Assembly (NCBI GenBank): GCA_022564385.1
Contig: JADFLN010000014.1
Span: forward strand, 1 to 22,578
DNA length: 22,578 bases
Direction: 5' to 3'
Origin: Nitrososphaerota archaeon
GTDB lineage: Archaea > Thermoproteota > Nitrososphaeria > Nitrososphaerales > Nitrosopumilaceae
Below, one piece after another: positions 8,363 to 15,938 of the stretch. Position numbers and translations under genes: made by a program. Position 1 is the first letter of the stretch; each line of letters opens with the position of its first letter. Under the pieces are notes generated by a model. The model made no database searches and was not told the origin of the DNA. It was given only the letters and a program-made list of their open reading frames with translations.

Positions 8363-8773
8363 TTATTCTTTTTTATCTTTAGTTTTTTCTTCTGTAGACT
8401 CTGCTGAATCTTCAGTAGGCGCTTCAACTGGTAATTCTCCATCAAATTTACAATTTATTTGATAGATTTCTTCAGATATTGTATTTCCACGCATTAATTT
8501 TCTTACTCTTTGTCCAGTTTCTGCATCTTGCAAACCTACTCCTTTAGTTAGCAAAACATATTTTCTTGCTGCACCATGAATATCTTTTCTCATAGGGACA
8601 CCAGATTTATCACTTCCTCCAGTGAGTTTTAATTTTCCATCTAGTCCTACAATTGTCGCATCAGTTTCATTTCCTAGTTGTAATCCTAGTAAGGGATTTG
8701 CATCGCTGTCTTTAAGTTCCTTTGATATAGATTTTCCCTTAATGTCTGAAATTACAAGTTTGAAATTTACCAA
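8363..8773 (-). CDS. rps6e: Small ribosomal subunit protein eS6
   Basis: Archaeal/eukaryotic ribosomal protein S6e. The conserved core is visible: NFKLVISDIKGKS, GLQLGNETDA, the LTGGSDKSGVPMRKD motif, and KGVGLQDAETGQRVRKLMRGN, followed by an acidic, lysine-ending tail. No ATG is available. Two TTG codons are possible starts, at 8782 (139 residues) and 8773 (136 residues). I chose 8773 because it puts the start directly before V-N-F-K, where family members usually begin, and because the TATA-like site at 8799-8806 is then about 29 bases away rather than 20. First gene of the likely operon with aIF2 gamma and the PIN protein. Confidence 0.95.
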   Translation of the reverse strand: MVNFKLVISDIKGKSISKELKDSDANPLLGLQLGNETDATIVGLDGKLKLTGGSDKSGVPMRKDIHGAARKYVLLTKGVGLQDAETGQRVRKLMRGNTISEEIYQINCKFDGELPVEAPTEDSAESTEEKTKDKKE

Positions 8774-8798
8774 GTATTCCAAAAAAAAGATGAACGAC

Positions 8799-8806
8799 TA
8801 ATTAAC
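8799..8806 (-). promoter_or_regulatory. TATA-like box for the eS6 operon
   Basis: GTTAATTA on the minus strand, about 29 bases before the TTG at 8773 and 20 before the TTG at 8782. Its position favours the later start of eS6. Confidence 0.35.
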
Positions 8807-8818
8807 CTTTGGACATTA

Positions 8819-8827
8819 TTTTTAAAT
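8819..8827 (+). promoter_or_regulatory. TATA-like box before the small zinc-ribbon gene
   Basis: TTTTTAAAT centred 25 bases before the ATG at 8848. This spacing predicts a leaderless transcript beginning at or very near that ATG, which matters for the frame problem described for the following gene. Confidence 0.45.
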
Positions 8828-8847
8828 CAAGATTAACAAAGAGAGGC

Positions 8848-8969
8848 ATGAAGAAGACATTAGATGTCCAAAGTGCGATAATAAGATGATAAAAATGCAA
8901 GCATGTCACATGTTTTGTCCTAACTGTGGAGCCCATTTAGATTGCTCAGATAAAGGAAATTATTGGTAA
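8848..8969 (+). CDS. Small zinc-ribbon protein with a frame problem at its start
   Basis: Hand translation shows a frame ending at 8969 whose last 34 residues form a clean two-knuckle zinc ribbon: CPKC and, 13 residues on, CPNCGAHLDC, with a GNYW end. It is too short for normal gene-length cut-offs. The reading frame is open back only to a TAA at 8823-8825 and has no ATG, GTG or TTG before the first CPKC. The only well-placed start, ATG at 8848, sits 25 bases after a TATA-like box but is in another frame, which stops after 13 codons. One extra base near 8850-8858 (repetitive GAAGAAGA) would explain this. Alternatives are an ATT or ATC start, a programmed shift, a young pseudogene or a sequence error. 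Its stop abuts the stop of the next zinc-ribbon gene. Function unknown. Confidence 0.55.
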
Positions 8970-9143
8970 TTACATTCCAGGTCTGTCTGGGATATAGTCA
9001 GATGCCATATTGATTGCATGATCTTTCATGATTTCAATATAGGTATCATAGTCTGCTTCAAAGTTACAGTGGGGACATTTTACTTTGGTAATTTCGTCAT
9101 CTAAAATTGCAACTTTTTCACACTCTGGGCATCTTGCATCCAT
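8970..9143 (-). CDS. Small zinc-ribbon protein of unknown function
   Basis: A 57-residue acidic protein with two CxxC knuckles, CPEC near the N-terminus and CPHC about 20 residues later, the expected pattern of a single zinc ribbon, followed by a helix-like tail ending in PDRPGM. Such proteins often act as nucleic-acid or protein-binding adaptors, but no function can be assigned. An upstream TTG at 9158 would add five residues (MRNYN). I prefer the ATG at 9143 because a TATA-like box at 9163-9173 lies about 25 bases before it. The stop abuts that of the neighbouring plus-strand zinc-ribbon frame with no bases between. Confidence 0.75.
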   Translation of the reverse strand: MDARCPECEKVAILDDEITKVKCPHCNFEADYDTYIEIMKDHAINMASDYIPDRPGM

Positions 9144-9162
9144 GTTATAGTTTCTCAATCAA

Positions 9163-9173
9163 GATATTTAATC
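9163..9173. promoter_or_regulatory. Shared TATA-like element between tRNA-Gly and a zinc-ribbon gene
   Basis: A nearly symmetrical AT-rich stretch (GATATTTAATC) is the only strong TATA-like sequence in the 52-base gap between the divergent genes. Its centre is about 25 bases from the ATG at 9143 on the minus strand and about 28 bases from the tRNA 5' end at 9196 on the plus strand, so it could serve both. Confidence 0.4.
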
Positions 9174-9195
9174 ATAATTATTGAATATGTGCTAA

Positions 9196-9269
9196 GCGGA
9201 GTTAGTTTAGTCTGGTATAACGTCAGCTTCCCAAGCTGAAGGCCACGGGTTCAAATCCCGTACTCCGCA
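9196..9269 (+). tRNA. tRNA-Gly (anticodon CCC)
   Basis: A 74-base cloverleaf without an intron. The acceptor arms GCGGAGT (9196-9202) and ACTCCGC (9262-9268) pair fully, with discriminator A at 9269. The anticodon stem TCAGC/GCTGA encloses the loop TTCCCAA with the anticodon CCC at 9230-9232, reading GGG glycine codons. The T arm is ACGGG-TTCAAAT-CCCGT. No CCA is encoded, as is usual in archaea. The 3' end touches the stop codon of the convergent gene at 9270 directly. Confidence 0.96.
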
Positions 9270-10232
9270 TCATAGTTCTCTAATTGCTTGTTCTATTACT
9301 CCTCTGTCTGGAGCTCGTGGAAAATATTTCAAATAAGTTTTCAGATCTTCTTTTGCATCAGAATTTTTGTTTTGTTTTTCTCTGAGATAAGCACGGTTTT
9401 TGTAAATTTTGGCAGATCTTTTTGGATTAATTTCAATAGCTTTTGTGTAATAATTCTCTGCCTTTTCAAATTGATTTGTTTTGAGATAAAAATTTCCTAG
9501 ACCATAATAAGTCAAATATGATCTGTTATTGGTTTCTAAGCATTTTTCATAAAACTTGATACATTCAGGAGAATTTTGTTCATTCATCATCGCTCCCAAC
9601 AGATGTAGAGCAGTTGAGTTGTTTGGATCAAGTTCTATGGCCTGCTTTAATAATTCAAGTGATTCTGAGGAATTTTTTAGAATGTTTAATCTCTCAGAGA
9701 TAAAACACAACCGATTTGGTTTGTCACTTGAATCATTTTCAAGTTTTACGGAGGATAAGACATCTAATGGAGCCAGCATAATCAATAATTTTCCTTCCTC
9801 TAACCATTCCTTCTCAAAGATATCCTCCGGTATTGCTCCCTCTTGTTGTTCTCCTTCTTGATTACCTTTCTGAATATAATGAATGATTGTCTTTTCTTCA
9901 TCATTATAACCTGTAATAACTGAAGCATGTTGCGTAATTTCTGGAATCCCTGGAAGAATTACAATCGGTGGTATTCCAGAATCAATAATTTTTTTCAGCT
10001 CAGATAAAGATGAATTTATTATTTTGCATGTTAGACCATGTCTTTCTGCAGATTCTATCCCCTCAATTAGAATACTACCATTAAATCCTGAATACTTTTT
10101 TGCAGTTTCTATGGCTTCGGCCATAGACAATTCAATATTCCAATATTTTGATACAACATTAATTGGTAATGGAAGACAAATATTTTCTTCATCAGTAAGA
10201 GGTAAAAACAATTCATGGCTTTCTTGTTCCAT
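9270..10232 (-). CDS. C39-like papain-fold domain fused to TPR repeats
   Basis: A 320-residue protein in two parts. Residues of about 8-165 resemble a peptidase C39-like domain: Cys19 in NICLPLPINVVSKYW (compare the usual CGPAALAMVLRYWG type) and His102 in QHASVITGYND. The Asp expected after the GYND turn seems replaced by His118 (TIIHYIQK), and the usual Gln six residues before the Cys is Thr13, so peptidase activity is doubtful. Residues of about 180-315 hold three or four TPR units (for example LGAMMNEQNSPECIKFYEKC and ENYYTKAIEINPKRSAKIYK), a protein-binding scaffold. No signal peptide or membrane segment is seen, so it is probably cytoplasmic. It has its own TATA-like site (10255-10262). 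The role is unknown. Confidence 0.72.
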   Translation of the reverse strand: MEQESHELFLPLTDEENICLPLPINVVSKYWNIELSMAEAIETAKKYSGFNGSILIEGIESAERHGLTCKIINSSLSELKKIIDSGIPPIVILPGIPEITQHASVITGYNDEEKTIIHYIQKGNQEGEQQEGAIPEDIFEKEWLEEGKLLIMLAPLDVLSSVKLENDSSDKPNRLCFISERLNILKNSSESLELLKQAIELDPNNSTALHLLGAMMNEQNSPECIKFYEKCLETNNRSYLTYYGLGNFYLKTNQFEKAENYYTKAIEINPKRSAKIYKNRAYLREKQNKNSDAKEDLKTYLKYFPRAPDRGVIEQAIREL

Positions 10233-10254
10233 AAATAAAAGAAATTTTGAGAGT

Positions 10255-10262
10255 TATTAAAA
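10255..10262 (-). promoter_or_regulatory. TATA-like box for the C39-like/TPR gene
   Basis: TTTTAATA on the minus strand, centred about 26 bases before the ATG at 10232, in the gap after the amidotransferase gene. It suggests the C39-like/TPR gene can be transcribed on its own. Confidence 0.4.
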
Positions 10263-10266
10263 TCAA

Positions 10267-10809
10267 TTAGAGTGAACAGAATTTTTCAATCAAATTGTGA
10301 CCATCGTGACTCATTTCTGGATGAAATTGAGTTCCAAAAATTAGTTTTTTTCCATATTGGATGATTTCATATGTACAATGCTTTGATTCTGCAAGTGGAA
10401 CTAATACACTAGGTAATTTAGATATCTCAAACCCATGACTTTCAAAGACATCTAAAGAGTTACTAGATATTGGATTTTCTTTGAAAATTTTAATCGTTTC
10501 ATTTCCTTTTTGAAGTGATAAAGTCTTTCTAATTGTTCCTCCTAAAGTAAGAGCTAAAATTTCTGCACCATAGCAAATTCCAAGTAATTTTATGTTATTT
10601 TTAATTGAACAAGTAATAATTTTAGAATTAATTTCATTAATCTTTTTTTCATTTTTTCTTCTTCCAGATAAAATTATAGAATCATAATTTTCAAGTGAGT
10701 TTAGGTCAAAAAATTGAGGGGTTTGTTTTTTAAATAAAATATTTTTTTGGTTTAGAAAATCAATCAAGTTTTTTGTATAGATAGAACCATTATCAACAAC
10801 AAGAAGCAA
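10267..10809 (-). CDS. Class I glutamine amidotransferase, GuaAA-like
   Basis: A 180-residue stand-alone glutaminase domain. The nucleophile is Cys79 in LLGICYGAE and the rest of the triad is His163 and Glu165 in FGTQFHPEMS. The SHGFEISKLP segment resembles the glutaminase subunit of archaeal split GMP synthase (GuaAA), which is about the same size, so ammonia supply for GMP synthesis is one possibility. However, residues around the oxyanion strand (ILSGRRKNE instead of the usual SGGP) differ, and another acceptor cannot be excluded. The start is TTG at 10809, immediately after the stop codon of the UPF0182 gene, so the two are probably cotranscribed. Confidence 0.8.
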   Translation of the reverse strand: MLLVVDNGSIYTKNLIDFLNQKNILFKKQTPQFFDLNSLENYDSIILSGRRKNEKKINEINSKIITCSIKNNIKLLGICYGAEILALTLGGTIRKTLSLQKGNETIKIFKENPISSNSLDVFESHGFEISKLPSVLVPLAESKHCTYEIIQYGKKLIFGTQFHPEMSHDGHNLIEKFCSL

Positions 10810-13665
10810 TTAGTCGCCTACCTCAATTGAGACATAATGCATCTCAGGAATTCCATCTTTGACAAATATTGTTCCAATATTGAGATTGGTCTCTTCTTGC
10901 CACATGAATACTCTATCACTACGTGGCTTTACAAAGTCATCAATGAATTTGAATAGAAATTCTTCAGTATCTGCACGATCATTTTCAGTAAAGAAGAATA
11001 GTTGTCCTTCATTAAATGAAAGGGGAACCTGAACAGATGTTGGTTCAGCAATTCTAATCTCACTTTCTTCAAAAACAGATTTTATAATATCAATTCTGTC
11101 ACTTTTAACTAGTTCAGAATCATCATCTGCAATTTCAGTTGTTACCACACCTGAAACTTTCTTCAGGTATGCTTCAAATGCTTTTTCTTGGGTTTCTCCT
11201 AGCCCAACAAAATATTCTCCATTAAATGCTGCCCCAACTGCTGCGATAGTACCTATTTGGGCAACTACTCCACCAGCTCCTGCAGTGTATACTGTGATAA
11301 AGTAGACGTCATGAGTACCGACACGATACAAAATATTATCACCAATTCTTGGATTTCTCAAGAGTGTCTTTAGTTGAGCAAAGTCTGGATCTCGATCAAG
11401 TGCCTCTCTAACTGCAGTAGGACCAATCAATTTAGTTGTAGAATTTAGTGGAACTTCATAGAACTGTAGTTTTCCTAGATTAGACAAGTCATTTTCAACT
11501 ATCATGTATCCTGCAAGGTTTCTACCTTGAGAACCTCTTAATTCCAATGAGAGTAATCCTATGAATTCAATTTGTTCAAAACCAGGTGGTTTTGCTTCAA
11601 CATAATAAGTATCAAGACCTCGTGGAATTTCATAGAATTCATTTGCTTGAATAAATGTCTCAACATCAGTTACATGATAGATGTTATACATCTCTGTTTT
11701 CCAATTAAACAGTTCAACAGGATATCTAATTTGTTCTTCTAACCAAGTTGGAATTGGTATAAATCGTTCAGAGTATTGACTAGCAAACATTTCTGAAAAG
11801 AAATCGTCTCCAGTAAGAAGTAGTTGAATATTACCATCGTATGTATCAACAAGTGCATAACCTACCAAACGTAAGAAGGGATTTCCAGCAGACCAAGGAA
11901 CATCACTAGTATCAAATCCAATAATTAATGGAATTAGCCAATAGGAATTTTCTCCATCAGTAACAGGAATGGAATCTAATTCTTTTCCAAATAAATTATA
12001 CAGGAAATATGGATATAAAATTTCCATTCTTTCGTTAACGTCTTTGTATCTCATTATGTGGACTGATTCAGTTGGAAATGAAAGCAAAAAGTTTGGCTCA
12101 AAGGCCCAACTTAGTGGAGGCGAAATATCTATTCCACCTAAACCTGAGTAAAAGACACCCCCGAGCTCAGCACTTTCTGAACCTCTTGAAACAGGATAAG
12201 CAGACCAGGTTTGCTCAAATAGTCCACCCTCACCATAGTAAATTTCTCTTTGTTTGAAAAATTTACTGCTGTCAATAATCTTGCCATCAGTCGCTTCAAG
12301 AGTAAGGAATCCGTTTGGAACATGAGTATACACCAAATGCTCATTGTACCATCTGTTTTCAGAGCTTACAGATGATGGTAAAATTGGTTTCATCGAAGCA
12401 GTCCAATACAAAGTATTGTTAAAACGAAGAATGTCATTATCTTCAAAGTCAACATATGGAATAAGTCCAATTTCAGGCTTTAATTTGGCAAAAGCTCCTT
12501 CCCAATCCCAAACTCGAATTACATCAAGAACATCACTATTTTGTTGTATGTAATTATTGATATTATTTGGAGAAATTGGTATTAGTTTAACGTCATGGGT
12601 ATTTTCTATTATATTATTTAATTCACCAAGATATCTATTAACTCCAATTTGTTGAGCAGTGTATGGTCCCAAATATTCAATCTTCTTTGCATCAGCAACA
12701 CTATCGTTAACAGAAATAATTCCAGCTATGATAATTGAAATTGCAACAATTGTTAAAATTCTAATGTATACATCTCTCTTAAACATATGAGTTAGAACGC
12801 GTGATCGAAGTCTATCTACTAGTGAAAATAGAATTAGAGCAAAACCTACAACAAGTGTACCACCAATCACATACCTTGAATTATAATCAAGTTGATCTGT
12901 AAAGAAGAGATTAAAGCCAAACCAGATTACTCCAATACCAACTATTCCTTCAATAGTTGATACATAACGTAGATATCGAGGTTTTCCTTCATTAGAATCC
13001 CGAATATACAAAGTTGCAACATGAATAATTCTATGAACTCCAACATACAAAATTAAACGTAGACCAACTGCTGCAAGTATTGGTGGAATCAATGCCACCA
13101 AAGCAGGAATCATTGGAACAACATTTTCAACTGCATAGTTTGGATCAGTATCAGGAGTTACAAATGGCAGGGAAAATAAAGTTGGTAGATTTTCAATTCC
13201 AAAAGTATTTCCATCAATAAATGACACTGCTGCAAATCCAAACATAATATTTACAAAGAATGCTCCAAAAAGCAAAATCTTGGTAATTTGCCAGATAACA
13301 AATTGAATAGAAGTTATCTTGTAATCTCCAAAGCTTGGGATGTCACTTGCGGTAAGTTGTTGTCCTCCTTTGGCAAGAAATCCAATTACTGTATTAATGC
13401 TATACCAAAAAATTGAAGATCTTCCAATTACATTAACACGTACAAGAGCAATTGCAGATAGAATAATTGTAGAGACTAGAGCGTAATAGAGAGGTTTGGT
13501 GAATTGTTCACCGAATTCAGTGAAATTCATTGTTAAAAGTACAATTTGATTTCCAACTAGAGCAAGAATTATAATTCCAATTATGGCTACAACGCCGAAT
13601 TTGATGAATTTCCCAACATCAGGAGGTGGTGTCGGCTTTTCAGTAGAGGCGCTATACAAAATCAA
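10810..13665 (-). CDS. UPF0182-family large membrane protein
   Basis: A 951-residue protein of unknown function in the UPF0182 family. Seven hydrophobic segments lie in the first 320 or so residues (about 25-45, 60-78, 125-150, 188-210, 240-260, 268-285, 301-318). They are followed by a soluble region of more than 600 residues, presumably outside the cell, with the family segment YLGPYTAQQIGVNRYLGEL and later aromatic, Pro-rich stretches. The length is typical of the family. The start is uncertain: TTG at 13665, or TTG at 13659, which sits at a better distance from the TATA-like site at 13683-13690. It stands between the primase operon and a glutaminase gene; the latter starts right after its stop. 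No biochemical role is known. Confidence 0.88.
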   Translation of the reverse strand: MILYSASTEKPTPPPDVGKFIKFGVVAIIGIIILALVGNQIVLLTMNFTEFGEQFTKPLYYALVSTIILSAIALVRVNVIGRSSIFWYSINTVIGFLAKGGQQLTASDIPSFGDYKITSIQFVIWQITKILLFGAFFVNIMFGFAAVSFIDGNTFGIENLPTLFSLPFVTPDTDPNYAVENVVPMIPALVALIPPILAAVGLRLILYVGVHRIIHVATLYIRDSNEGKPRYLRYVSTIEGIVGIGVIWFGFNLFFTDQLDYNSRYVIGGTLVVGFALILFSLVDRLRSRVLTHMFKRDVYIRILTIVAISIIIAGIISVNDSVADAKKIEYLGPYTAQQIGVNRYLGELNNIIENTHDVKLIPISPNNINNYIQQNSDVLDVIRVWDWEGAFAKLKPEIGLIPYVDFEDNDILRFNNTLYWTASMKPILPSSVSSENRWYNEHLVYTHVPNGFLTLEATDGKIIDSSKFFKQREIYYGEGGLFEQTWSAYPVSRGSESAELGGVFYSGLGGIDISPPLSWAFEPNFLLSFPTESVHIMRYKDVNERMEILYPYFLYNLFGKELDSIPVTDGENSYWLIPLIIGFDTSDVPWSAGNPFLRLVGYALVDTYDGNIQLLLTGDDFFSEMFASQYSERFIPIPTWLEEQIRYPVELFNWKTEMYNIYHVTDVETFIQANEFYEIPRGLDTYYVEAKPPGFEQIEFIGLLSLELRGSQGRNLAGYMIVENDLSNLGKLQFYEVPLNSTTKLIGPTAVREALDRDPDFAQLKTLLRNPRIGDNILYRVGTHDVYFITVYTAGAGGVVAQIGTIAAVGAAFNGEYFVGLGETQEKAFEAYLKKVSGVVTTEIADDDSELVKSDRIDIIKSVFEESEIRIAEPTSVQVPLSFNEGQLFFFTENDRADTEEFLFKFIDDFVKPRSDRVFMWQEETNLNIGTIFVKDGIPEMHYVSIEVGD

Positions 13666-13682
13666 ATTTCGTTGTGATTTGG

Positions 13683-13690
13683 TAAATTAA
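13683..13690 (-). promoter_or_regulatory. TATA-like box for the UPF0182 gene
   Basis: TTAATTTA on the minus strand in the 41-base gap after priS. It is 27 bases from the TTG at 13659 and only 21 from the TTG at 13665, which favours the shorter UPF0182 protein if the transcript is leaderless. Confidence 0.4.
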
Positions 13691-13706
13691 TGTCTTACCA
13701 GCAAAA

Positions 13707-14828
13707 TTAAGCTATTGTTGCTAATTTTTTGCAAATCATATAGACTGCGGCAAATGTCGGAAGAGTTACTTTTTCGTTGATGTATGGGCCAAATTTTTTG
13801 TTTTTAAGAGAAAATTCTATTGGAGAGTTTGCAAAAACTTCGATGGATTCATCACTAAGAAATGATGCTTCAGAATATGGATCAAATTTGGTTAAATTTT
13901 TACAAAGAATTTTTGTGAGACCACTTTTGCTGTTAATAGAACCAGGTAATCTAAAGATTCTATGAATATCCATGGTTACATTAGGATCAATTTTCACTCC
14001 AATTTTTTCTGAGACATTATCAAGAGTTTTTTGGAAAGAAGAGTAACCATTTACAAGTAATTCTGAAATAATCTTTGAGCGTTTTGATTTAGAGCCAAAT
14101 ACTTGTTTGGAAAATCTTCCCCTCCACCCATTTTCATTAAAATTTGGAAAGGATGATCGATTTGGTTTGAATTTTTTCATTCCAAATGTTTCAGGAATAA
14201 CTCCATTAAACATAATATAATCTGCAAGTTCTGATCTTTCTCTTGAACCTATTTGTTGAAATTGTGAATCATACACATACACATGAAATCCCTCATTGCC
14301 AGAAAAATATACATGAATATTTTCTTTATCTATTGCCAGATCATCAATTAGAATTTCAGATAATTTCAAAACTTCAGTTTTTGATGAATCAATACAGTTT
14401 TTGCAAGGCAAAGATTTTTTTTCTATTTTTGTAGAATTACATTTTAAACAGTGAGCAGAATTTTTTGAAACTTCATTACATTCATTACATATTGATACTG
14501 TATGATTTTCTCTGCAAGACAAATTAAGATCTTTTGCATCTATATCAAAAATTAGATCTGCCTCTTTCCAGTCCTTTTCATTCATTGGTAAATTTGGAAA
14601 TGTATAGTATGCATTAGAACAATATACATCAGATGGAATATTTTGCATAAATAACAGATGTAATTCCTTATCATCTTTTATCGAGATGTGACGAATCATT
14701 CCAGAGTTGAATTTTTGATAACCAAATTCTCTTTCAAATGTACGTTCAGGTACTCTAATTAGATCAAAATGCTCAAAATAATATTTTTTGAACGAATCTT
14801 CTAGGAATTTAATGTCAGATTCTTGCAT
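13707..14828 (-). CDS. priS: DNA primase small (catalytic) subunit
   Basis: A 373-residue catalytic subunit of the archaeal/eukaryotic-type primase, making primers for replication. The metal-binding pair is Asp95 and Asp97 in LIFDIDAKDL, and the SGNEGFHVYVYDS segment is the family's SGxxGxH motif. A cysteine-rich insert (C105, C114, C117, C127, C130, and CKNC) forms the zinc-binding stem between them. RIFRLPGSINSKSGL, near residues 295-310, is the conserved nucleotide-binding loop. The ATG shares one base with the priL stop codon (TAATG), so translation is coupled to the large subunit. Length and motifs are complete. Confidence 0.96.
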   Translation of the reverse strand: MQESDIKFLEDSFKKYYFEHFDLIRVPERTFEREFGYQKFNSGMIRHISIKDDKELHLLFMQNIPSDVYCSNAYYTFPNLPMNEKDWKEADLIFDIDAKDLNLSCRENHTVSICNECNEVSKNSAHCLKCNSTKIEKKSLPCKNCIDSSKTEVLKLSEILIDDLAIDKENIHVYFSGNEGFHVYVYDSQFQQIGSRERSELADYIMFNGVIPETFGMKKFKPNRSSFPNFNENGWRGRFSKQVFGSKSKRSKIISELLVNGYSSFQKTLDNVSEKIGVKIDPNVTMDIHRIFRLPGSINSKSGLTKILCKNLTKFDPYSEASFLSDESIEVFANSPIEFSLKNKKFGPYINEKVTLPTFAAVYMICKKLATIA

Positions 14829-15853
14829 TACTTTCTCTTCTTTCCAAATTGTAGTGGATTAATGATATTATCACATTCTGGAATTGCAAAACACAGATCT
14901 TGTGTTTTTAATTTTTCACAAGAGGGGCAAATGTATTTCGTGCCACTTCCAGAAGTTCCAGCAAGATGATTTAGTTGGTAAAGTGTAACTCGTTGGTTAT
15001 AATCAGGAGCATTTTTGAATAATGGTGCAATGTCTTCTACTGATTGGCCCTTTGATAGCAGAAAAGTTCCCAACATGAATCTTCCAGAATGTGGAAGGTT
15101 TTCACCCTTTTCAAGTTCTTCAATTGCATGTTTAATACATGGAGGATATTCTCCAGTTGTCACTGTAAAAGTTATAAATTTCTTTGATAGTAAAACAAGT
15201 TTGTTTACAGAGTCCTCAAAGCCAGGAATCATTGTAGGAGTTTTTGCATTAATAATTTTTGAATTGATATATGTTCCTAGTTCTTTTCTTATCAATCTGA
15301 CTGTTTCATGTGGAGTAAGAAAAACTTGGCCGTTTTCTACATGTCTGTTAATTAGTTTCCATTCTCTTTCATGAAAATTAATCGAATGTTTAAGATAATC
15401 AGATATTGAAATAACAAAGTAATCATCAAGTTTCTCAACTTGAACTGAAAAGAGATCATCAATTATTCTAATTGCTAGTTCTTTCTTTGACTCGTCTGAA
15501 ATGTTTGCTAGGTCTTTTTCAAGATATTTTTCTGCACGTCTTGCCTCTGCAAGTGAAAATCTCTTGATTAGAGTATGCATTCCACTTAGTTTCAATAGTA
15601 CTATGGCTAAAAGAAACGAAAAGACCTCCCTAGGTAAAGCTGCCTCTTTTGAAGCCTTTTCTCCAATTAGTTCAGATTTGTAGATCTTTCCGTCTGCTGC
15701 AACCTGAATTCTCTCAAATGCCTTCGCAACTAACGGTTTTAGATCAGGATCATTTCCAAACTGCTCAAGCGTAAATCCCTTATCCTTGAGGTATTGACCA
15801 GCATCTGCTAAAAAAGGATACTTTGCAATCTCGTCTTGTCCAAGTGCAAGCAT
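14828..15853 (-). CDS. priL: DNA primase large subunit
   Basis: A 341-residue regulatory subunit that binds PriS and controls primer start and length. The N-terminal helical half includes KYPFLADAGQYLKDKG. The C-terminal half has the iron-sulphur domain: a cysteine in PPCIKHAI and the late cysteines C309, C312, C321 and C327 in the last 35 residues, of which four would hold a 4Fe-4S cluster. First gene of the priL-priS operon. The ATG start at 15853 is preceded at about 25 bases by a TATA-like box (15875-15882), divergent from nfo. Confidence 0.95.
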   Translation of the reverse strand: MLALGQDEIAKYPFLADAGQYLKDKGFTLEQFGNDPDLKPLVAKAFERIQVAADGKIYKSELIGEKASKEAALPREVFSFLLAIVLLKLSGMHTLIKRFSLAEARRAEKYLEKDLANISDESKKELAIRIIDDLFSVQVEKLDDYFVISISDYLKHSINFHEREWKLINRHVENGQVFLTPHETVRLIRKELGTYINSKIINAKTPTMIPGFEDSVNKLVLLSKKFITFTVTTGEYPPCIKHAIEELEKGENLPHSGRFMLGTFLLSKGQSVEDIAPLFKNAPDYNQRVTLYQLNHLAGTSGSGTKYICPSCEKLKTQDLCFAIPECDNIINPLQFGKKRK

Positions 15854-15874
15854 AATAATGATTTACCTAGTTTA

Positions 15875-15882
15875 CTTAAAAA
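15875..15882 (-). promoter_or_regulatory. TATA-like box for priL-priS
   Basis: TTTTTAAG on the minus strand, centred about 25 bases before the priL ATG. It fits a leaderless transcript. Confidence 0.5.
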
Positions 15883-15907
15883 TCTGGTTTTAAAATTTGG
15901 ATGCTGG

Positions 15908-15916
15908 TTTAAATTA
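15908..15916 (+). promoter_or_regulatory. TATA-like box for nfo
   Basis: TTTAAATTA centred about 27 bases before the nfo ATG at 15939. It lies 26 bases beyond the priL box, so the divergent genes have separate core promoters. Confidence 0.5.
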
Positions 15917-15938
15917 TGTTTTGAGAAAATGATCAAAT

